64,000 nt of DNA from Albugo candida (taxonomy: Eukaryota > Oomycota > Peronosporomycetes > Albuginales): assembly GCA_040437565.1 (NCBI GenBank), contig JBDOQK010000013.1, forward strand, positions 1 to 64,000, written 5' to 3'. How positions within the stretch are numbered: the first letter of the stretch is position 1; the number at the start of each line of letters is the position of its first letter. The notes beneath the pieces are model-generated. The model was not told where the DNA came from. It did not search any database and saw only the letters and a list, made by a program, of their open reading frames with translations. Positions 57,381 through 64,000 of the stretch are shown one piece after another. The position numbers were made by a program, and so were the translations under genes.

Positions 57381-59525
57381 ATGAGCACGCTCGTGACAGT
57401 AGCAACGTGCAATCTCAATCAATGGGCTCTTGATTTTGATGGTAATCTACAACGCATTATCAGCTCAATCCAGCAAGCAAAATGTAAAGGAGCAACGTAT
57501 CGAGTGGGTCCTGAGCTGGAAGTATGTGGCTACGGCTGCGAAGATCATTTTCTCGAACAAGACACTTTTTATCACTGCTGGGAATCGATCGAAGAAATTC
57601 TTCAAGCAGATACTACAGATGGTATTTTGTGTGATATTGGCATACCAATCATGCATAACGGCGTCCGCTACAATTGTCGTCTATTTTGCCTTGATCGCCG
57701 AGTTTTGTTTATTCGACCAAAGTTATATCTTGCGGATGATGGCAATTATCGAGAAAATCGGTATTTCACAACGTGGAAAATCAAAGAGCGGTCTCAAGAG
57801 CGCAATGTCCAACAGTTTGTATTGCCTCCGAGCATTCAAAAAGTCACGAGACAGCGGTCGGTTCCCTTCGGCTATGCAGCCCTATCATTCACAGACACAA
57901 TTTGTGCCTCAGAAACATGTGAAGAACTCTTCACACCAGACAGCCCGAGCATCAAACTAACACTAAGTGGAGTCGAAATAATCGGAAATGGATCTGGGTC
58001 ACATCACCAGCTGCGTAAGCTGCATCAGCGAATCGATCTGATCCGAGATGCGACCACAAAAAGCGGTGGTATATATCTTTACGCAAATCAAAAAGGATGT
58101 GATGGCGGTCGGTTGTACTATGATGGTTGTGCTCTCATCGTAGTGAATGGATGCGTTGTTGCTCAAGGAACTCAATTCTCTGTGAAAGAGGTAGAAGTAA
58201 TTACGGCAACAGTGGATTTGGATGATGTTCGATCGTATCGTGGTTCTATCAGTAGCCGAAGCGATCAAGCCAGTGCCCTGGAATTATCGATTCCAAAGAT
58301 TGACGTGGATTTCAGGCTATGTCATGCAAACGAAGATATACACATCAACCCGACCCTACCAGTTGAAATCCGCTATCACACGATCGAAGAAGAAATTGCT
58401 TATGGACCTGCATGCTGGCTATGGGACTATCTTCGAAGGTCTGGGGCAGCTGGTTTCTTTTTGCCGCTTTCAGGCGGAGCCGATAGTTCCTCTGTCGCCT
58501 GTATCGTTGGCATCATGTGCCATTTAGTGACGAAAACTGCAAATGATGGTGACACTTGTGTAATGCAGGACGTGCAGCGTATCATGGGTACCGGCACGGA
58601 GTCATACATTTCCGTCGAGCCGAACGTACTTGCTTCTCAAATTTTACACACCACGTATATGGGTACCAAGAATAGTTCAAAGATCACCAAACAACGAGCC
58701 AAGTTACTTGCGGATGAAATCGGCTCGTACCATCTCCATGTAGAGATCGACTCGATTGTCGAAGCAGTTATCTCTGTATTCGATTTTCTAACAAATAGAA
58801 CACCTCGCTACGTCTCGCAAGGAGGTACCATTCAAGAGGATCTAGCGCTTCAAAATATTCAGGCTCGCTTGCGAATGGTGATGAGCTATCTCTTGGCTCA
58901 ACTGTTACCATGGGTCCGTGCCAAGCATGGGTTCCTTCTTGTCCTGAGTTCGGCCAATGTTGATGAGGCACTTCGTGGATACATGACCAAGTATGATTGT
59001 AGCAGCGGTGATCTCAATCCAGTTGGAGCAATTTCAAAGTGCGATTTGAAGAAATTACTTATATGGGCCGCAGTACGTTATAACTATCCATCACTGCAAA
59101 AAGTTGTCGAAGCTCCGCCGACGGCGGAGTTGCGCCCAATTGCAAACAACATCAGTGAGGCAGCTGCCAATGCAGTTTCCCATTCACAGCTGGATGAAGC
59201 GGACATGGGCATGTCATATGAGGAGCTTAGCTGGTTCGGTCGAATCCGTAAAGTGCACCGATGTGGACCATTCTGGATGTTCAAGAAACTGGTGCTCGTG
59301 TGGAATCATCTTACACCTACAATCGTAGCTGAAAAGGTCAAGCGCTTTGTCTATTTCTATTCAGTCAATCGTCACAAAATGACGACGTTGACACCTTCGT
59401 ATCATGCAGAGAGCTATTCCCCCGATGACAATCGATTTGATCTCCGTCCATTTCTGTACCCAGCGCAATGGACACGTCAATTTCGTGATATCGACACATT
59501 GGCAGAAAAGCTTGAGAAGAAATGA
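57381..59525 (+). CDS. NADSYN1: Glutamine-dependent NAD+ synthetase, 714 aa
   Basis: Final enzyme of NAD+ synthesis: amidates nicotinic acid adenine dinucleotide using ATP, with ammonia released from glutamine. Single exon. I choose the ATG at 57381 because the product then starts MSTLVTVATCNLNQWALDF, like the yeast and animal enzymes; an upstream in-frame ATG (57318) would add 21 unlike residues. The N-terminal nitrilase-fold glutaminase shows its Glu (GPELEVCGYG), Lys (IRPKLYLADDGNYRE) and Cys (TICASETCEELFTP). The synthetase half begins about residue 350, with the P-loop LSGGADSSSVACI near 365, then LLVLSSANVDEALRGY and YDCSSGDLNPVGAISK. Length equals the yeast protein (714), and all catalytic residues are present. 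Confidence 0.97.
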   Translation: MSTLVTVATCNLNQWALDFDGNLQRIISSIQQAKCKGATYRVGPELEVCGYGCEDHFLEQDTFYHCWESIEEILQADTTDGILCDIGIPIMHNGVRYNCRLFCLDRRVLFIRPKLYLADDGNYRENRYFTTWKIKERSQERNVQQFVLPPSIQKVTRQRSVPFGYAALSFTDTICASETCEELFTPDSPSIKLTLSGVEIIGNGSGSHHQLRKLHQRIDLIRDATTKSGGIYLYANQKGCDGGRLYYDGCALIVVNGCVVAQGTQFSVKEVEVITATVDLDDVRSYRGSISSRSDQASALELSIPKIDVDFRLCHANEDIHINPTLPVEIRYHTIEEEIAYGPACWLWDYLRRSGAAGFFLPLSGGADSSSVACIVGIMCHLVTKTANDGDTCVMQDVQRIMGTGTESYISVEPNVLASQILHTTYMGTKNSSKITKQRAKLLADEIGSYHLHVEIDSIVEAVISVFDFLTNRTPRYVSQGGTIQEDLALQNIQARLRMVMSYLLAQLLPWVRAKHGFLLVLSSANVDEALRGYMTKYDCSSGDLNPVGAISKCDLKKLLIWAAVRYNYPSLQKVVEAPPTAELRPIANNISEAAANAVSHSQLDEADMGMSYEELSWFGRIRKVHRCGPFWMFKKLVLVWNHLTPTIVAEKVKRFVYFYSVNRHKMTTLTPSYHAESYSPDDNRFDLRPFLYPAQWTRQFRDIDTLAEKLEKK

Positions 59526-59747
59526 TGCCCAATTCAGCTGTCGAACTTAAGTAGAAAAGTCGAGAGCTGCGGTATATAAAGTGTCGCTATTTGCCGTAGG
59601 TCCTATACATCAAGGAGCACAGTCAATACATCACTATCCCTTTTAATTGTCTGACGATATCAATCAATTTGAACGGTCGATCTACTTGATCTTACCAATT
59701 GTGGCGACCATCAGAATATCGCTTCTATTTGTGAAATTCTATATGCA

Positions 59748-60877
59748 ATGACAATGTTTATACGTCCGCATCACGAAACAGAAAAAGAGAACACAGACGC
59801 TCCAATCGAATGTGCAGAGCCATCTGATAAATGTAGCAGTAGAACCGAGAATGTGGAGCTTTCTTCCTCCGAATCTCGTACGAAAGATGGAATTTCAGAT
59901 CGATCACCTTCCGCTCCATTGACACGAGCGACGTTTTTATGTCTGGCAACGGCTGATTTCCGTCCCCCGGAATGGGCGTGTGAGCCATTAGAGGGCAATG
60001 AGCACGCACGCTTAGAAGCTTTCCGAGATTCCAGGCATTGTGCGACTTATATGATTGCGACAAAGCGCGTCTGCTATTTTGGACGTGATCAAGAGCATTG
60101 TGACCATGTTTTGGGGAACCCGTCAATCTCACGCAAACACGCAGCCTTCATACACGACGATGCTGGTGGAATTTATGTAAGACAATAAGTATCGTAGCTT
60201 TATGGCTGAGGCTTGATCTGAAAGAAAATATACTTAGATTGTGGATCTTATGTCTCGTCATGGAACATTTGTCGGAAGGAAACAAGTCACTCCACACGAT
60301 CCTCTTTTGCTGCATGGTAGTCTTCTTTTTTTGGTACTAGATGCTTGTGTCGATTGCTAACAATATCTCTGCGGTGATAGATGGCGATACAATCAAATTT
60401 GGTCAGAGTGTGCGCGTGTATGTACTGCGCGGTGTGAGTGCCGATGGAAATAGCGCACCTCTGAAAAAGACGTGGCCACGAGTGAAATTGAAGGCTCCAA
60501 GTGTTAGCAACATTATTCCCAAGTTGCCAACACGACCAAAGTATCGTGCAAGTGTCACCAAGCTGATCAATACAAGCTGCTACGCTACAATCACCGACGA
60601 TAAGCTAGAGGAATACTGCAAATGTGTGCAAGATTTCAATGACGAAGAGCGGAAAGAGTTTGCAGACTTTCTCGTTGATAAATTTGAAGCACGATATGAG
60701 TTTTATGCGACACAGGTCAGAAATTCACTAAACGAATTTGGAAGAATGCTTATAGGAATTCCTTCAGGTTCATCGAAATGCATTCATGCTTATAGTGGAT
60801 TTGTTGAAACGAAATATATGTGTCGACGATTTCGAAACAAACCTTACAAAAATAACACAGCTATCGCAGCAGCGTAA
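59748..60877 (+). CDS. FHA-domain protein, 334 aa
   Basis: Three exons, 59748-60176, 60238-60316 and 60381-60877, with introns of 61 and 64 nt; 1005 nt, 334 residues. An acidic, serine-rich N-terminus of about 90 residues precedes an FHA fold (about 95-195), a phosphothreonine-binding module: CYFGRDQEHCDHV, SISRKHAAF, LMSRHGTFV and DGDTIKFGQSVRVYVL are the standard strands and loops, including the Arg, Ser and His that contact the phosphate. The C-terminal 140 residues are helical (DEERKEFADFLVDKFEARYEF) and unrecognised. It resembles NIPP1-like nuclear FHA proteins only in the FHA part. It follows NAD synthetase by 222 bp on the same strand. Confidence 0.85.
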
Positions 60878-60972
60878 TGACAGCATATACCGTGCTGATG
60901 CTCGCAAGGTGAGATTCGATACATAGCCAGTTTGCTCGCTTTGGCCTAAAGTGTCTTTGGTAGTTACTACAA

Positions 60973-62747
60973 ATGATGGCTGCGGTCCGACTTGAACCCA
61001 TAGCTCCTGTTTCTCCCAATTGCTCTATACATCGTGACCAAGACACTGACTCGGCAGACTCTGAAGTTGAAGACACGGAAGTTGCTGCACCGACTCGTGA
61101 GCGAGTACTTAGCGACGAAGGCCGCAAATTATTCCTTGCAGGTCACGAAGCACAAAATTCAGAGTATCGGCCTCCCGATATGGGTATGCCTAAATCACAG
61201 AGTAGGACTGCGAAGCAAGAAATCACACCTTTAGAGCCCGAAGTGGATCAAGACACTCGCTTTACGTGGGAGCAAGAAGCTCCATGTGGAAGCCAATCAG
61301 GCGCACAAGAAACCTCTGGCTTCAGCTTTATGTCAGACAGTCAGACCATCAGTCACGATGAGGACGCACCAGATGGAAGAACAACTTCAGCTTTTGGATT
61401 TTTGCAAGAGACAAGCACACCGAACGTAAAGGACGCTAGATCCGCAACAACACCAGGACATGAGGGCTTGGAGGAAGGAGATAGTCCTTCCCCAGCGGAA
61501 GGATCCAGATATAGGCGACCACCACCACTACCTGCGGTTCTACGTGATGAGTTGCTGACGGATACACAAAAGCTGGACGATGATTTGTTTGAAGAAATGT
61601 GGCATTCGACATGCGAACTGTACGCCCTAAAGCTAATGATTGCGTGAAATGAGCTGATGCGATGATCTTTGTATAGCAAAGAGTGGTCTTCAGCCCTCCC
61701 AGGAGATTTCGATCCCATTCGTCTTGAAGCAATTTTTCAAATCGCGCATATCAATATCAATTCCAAACGTCGAATTGGAGGTCAAGAACAATGGCTTCTT
61801 CAAGCAGAACAGGTACGCAGATCGATGGTACAAGGCCAATGGAAATTTATATCGTCAATTTCACTAGCGTCATGATGGAACTCTGTTCTTAGTGGAGCTA
61901 ATGCTTATACCTAGCTTACAAGAATTGTGCGCAACATTCAAATGGATCGTGAATTCGCTTTTGTACGAAAACAGCCACGAGATATTCATCAAGATTTTTA
62001 GCCACTGCATACAAAGATACATACACGAAAGCGCACTCAGTGCTGACTCCGAAGTGAGTTCGGTGTCGAGTGGTGGACATCCATATGGTCTCAATGACTG
62101 CGCCAGTACCAAAAGCCATCGCGAAACAGAGGTCGTCTCTGTAGACACGTTGACACATGATCAAGTAGTGGTACATGACGACTCCAATGAAGAAGATGAT
62201 CTCATCGAACTTTTTGAAATTCGCAATTTACTGGTTGACGAACCGAGTATTGAACCATCTCATTTTGAACAAGCATGGGTGAACGGCTCTACGATGTATG
62301 AGGCTTTCATCACTTGTGTTGTAAACGACGTTTAATCGTTCTTGCATTGCGTAGTGGAACTATCGGTTATGAAATCAATGTCGTTCCGACAAAGGAGCAC
62401 ATCATCCGTATCATGAAGGACAATGCGCTTAGCTGCCTTGCAAGTGGATGTGTAGATGGAGCATACAAGTTTTATTTCTATTCTGAATCGGTGAGTAGCG
62501 TTACGCCATTTCTTCGCTGTACATGGCCTCATATCCGGATCTCTAATTGTAGCGAGAATTAAAGAGCGCTTTTTGTGTCGAGTTGTTCCTTGACAGCAAC
62601 ACCGCACAAGTGCACAGCACGATGAAGCGATTCAGCGTACAGGAATCGGCCATCTCGGACGAGCTGTCACAGGAACAAGTGGATGCCAGTTTTATTTGCC
62701 ACATGGAAGAAATTTTGATGCAAAATCTGGATATTGTGCGAGTGTGA
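60973..62747 (+). CDS. Protein with AP-4-beta-appendage-like C-terminus and tepsin-like motifs, 508 aa
   Basis: Five exons: 60973-61619, 61677-61812, 61868-62320, 62395-62490 and 62553-62747. Introns are 55-74 nt; 1527 nt, 508 residues. The N-terminal 200 residues are disordered and hold SGFSFM and SAFGFL, which resemble the S[AV]F[SA]FLN motif by which tepsin binds the epsilon appendage of the AP-4 coat. A globular part follows (about 200-345). The last 100 residues contain LSCLASGCVDGAYKFYFYSES and then strands, closely like the C-terminal appendage subdomain of AP-4 beta, as I recall it. There is no adaptin trunk before it. So this is not an ordinary beta subunit; an AP-4 accessory protein is my inference. 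Splice sites of intron 3 are the least certain. A fragment of exon 3 is copied at 52474-52596. Confidence 0.5.
61941..62063 (+). repeat. Source copy of the 123-bp dispersed duplication
   Basis: This stretch of exon 3 matches 52474-52596 in inverted orientation with about three substitutions. It lies in the intact gene, so it is probably the source. Confidence 0.8.
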
Positions 62748-63093
62748 CCGAACGGCAAACATCCGATGCAAAAATCCAATATCCACACGCTGACAGAAGC
62801 GAATGAAAATGTCATTACATCGCAGCGTTCCTTGTCAATGGACAAAACAAAGAGCTACAGAATACGGTATAGATCATCCTTAAATGGATGACACCTTCGT
62901 GAATTGTGCATTTAAACGAATTTTGGATGACAGGACACCTGCGTCTGTTGCATAGAATCTTAACCAACCATTAATCTTATTCCCTCTGATCTTCATTACT
63001 CGACATATCCAAAATTCTGCAGCAGTCACTGAGTAAACTCCGCTGTACAAAACCGATCTTTTTTGACTTTTGAGCTCTCTCGTCATTAACTCT

Positions 63094-64000
63094 ATGCCCA
63101 ATCAGAGTTCCCATTCGATTCTGCCGCTCGTTAAAGACGGAAAATGCGTATCTTCTGATCAGGACGTTCCTTCCTTGACATTCTCACAAGGACGTCAAGA
63201 ACATCAACAGACTAAGCGATTCCTCTTTTTCCTCGTACCAGCATTGGATGTTACTTCTGAAACCACCAATTTTATCCTTCAGGCGCTTCGAAGCACTGCC
63301 GGTGTGAATTTGGTGCAATTGGATGCGTATGAAAATTTGATGCAGATTGAGATAAATCAGCACGAATTGCTAGATCCTTCCATCAATTGGGACACCCGTC
63401 TTGCTGAGATTATGGAGAAGGCTGATATCACGAATTCGACGACCGCGTACCCTGTTTGGAAGCATCGAGATCGTGTTGTACTGCTCAAGATCGACGGCAT
63501 GCAATGCATGAGAAATTGTGGCACACAAGTGATCCAAGCGCTCGAGCCTATCCCGGGTGTACTAGATATTCATGTCGATTCAAAAACCAAAATGGCAGCA
63601 ATCACTTTGGCTAAAGGATGCACAGTTACGGCTGTGGATTTGATAAAATGTATCCGAGCCAAAAATGCTCGTTTTGATGCGTTTTTGTGTTCGGAAAACG
63701 AAAAAGTTGTGCAGTCCACCGGAGCAGTATTACTTCGCATCCATGGAATGAACAAAGTAAATGGCGGAGCTGTGATGGTCCAAAAAGCACTTGAGAAAGT
63801 AGAAGGAGTCCTTACTGTCACAGTGGATGGAAAACATAAACGTGCGACTGTGTTACTGAAGACAGGAAGCCAAGTTTCCGTTAAAAAGTTGATTCAGGCT
63901 GCGAACAGGCTTGATGAAGCCATCCAAGCTTCTTTATTTCAGCCTTTTAGTGCGTCAAGGAAGGTGGTGCTGGAGACTCAAGGTGATTTGACTCAGTATA
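63094..64000 (+). CDS. Heavy-metal-associated (HMA) repeat protein, 5' part, runs off window
   Basis: Open from the ATG at 63094 to the end of the window (302 codons, no stop). After a 45-residue leader come three repeats of ferredoxin-like HMA shape: about residues 46-90 (FLFFLVPALDVTSE, no cysteines), about 140-210, and about 218-285 (LLRIHGMNKVNGGAVMVQ, no cysteines). Only the second has metal-binding cysteines, in GMQCMRNC, where three residues separate the cysteines rather than the usual two. Such tandem repeats usually form the N-terminus of copper P-type ATPases, so that is the likely identity, but no membrane or ATPase sequence is inside the window. The cysteine-less repeats may be structural. 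Confidence 0.75.
   Translation, partial: MPNQSSHSILPLVKDGKCVSSDQDVPSLTFSQGRQEHQQTKRFLFFLVPALDVTSETTNFILQALRSTAGVNLVQLDAYENLMQIEINQHELLDPSINWDTRLAEIMEKADITNSTTAYPVWKHRDRVVLLKIDGMQCMRNCGTQVIQALEPIPGVLDIHVDSKTKMAAITLAKGCTVTAVDLIKCIRAKNARFDAFLCSENEKVVQSTGAVLLRIHGMNKVNGGAVMVQKALEKVEGVLTVTVDGKHKRATVLLKTGSQVSVKKLIQAANRLDEAIQASLFQPFSASRKVVLETQGDLTQY

Overview
This window looks like an oomycete nuclear scaffold, most likely from a white-rust (Albugo-type) biotroph. Host genes are packed tightly, often 40-120 bp apart, and are interrupted by very short introns of about 46-80 nt. One secreted-protein gene carries an oomycete-type initiator motif just upstream of its ATG. Two genes (a Tctex-type dynein light chain and meckelin) belong to flagellated cells, which fits an organism that still makes zoospores. 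The assignment to Albugo is inference; the oomycete call is firmer.

Layout. 1-9,500 is retroelement graveyard: a broken Ty1/copia element, a second copia fragment and a broken Ty3/gypsy element. 9,700-16,700 holds a hexamer repeat, a 532-bp inverted-repeat transposon with an 8-bp target duplication, and two degenerate LINEs pointing in opposite directions. 16,700-24,400 is gene-poor. It contains a PRPF6 (tri-snRNP TPR protein) pseudogene, a candidate secreted effector on the minus strand, and a large inverted repeat.

24,400-51,700 is a dense housekeeping block: raptor (-), DYNLT (+), meckelin (+), a lysine-rich membrane protein (+), a coiled-coil protein (-), DNA polymerase alpha subunit B (-), APEX2 (+), a CAMK-like kinase (-) and a neurobeachin-type BEACH protein (+). 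51,700-57,000 is again poor in genes, apart from a MULE transposon with 9-bp target duplications. 56,800-64,000 returns to genes: a small unknown protein (-), glutamine-dependent NAD+ synthetase (+), an FHA protein (+), an AP-4-appendage-like protein (+) and the start of a heavy-metal-associated-domain protein that runs off the window.

I built spliced models by hand for most genes. In each, the exon lengths sum to a whole number of codons and the product length matches the family: raptor 1535 aa, DYNLT 114 aa, meckelin 971 aa, POLA2 624 aa, BEACH 2358 aa, NAD synthetase 714 aa.

Assembly caution. There are ten runs of exactly 100 N. Nine are flanked by the same sequence on both sides (56 to 621 bp), so contig ends that overlap were left unmerged. 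Several copies differ by a few bases, which looks allelic. These duplications are artefacts that break the kinase, BEACH and MULE reading frames as written. Only the gap at 38784-38883, inside APEX2, appears to hide real missing sequence.
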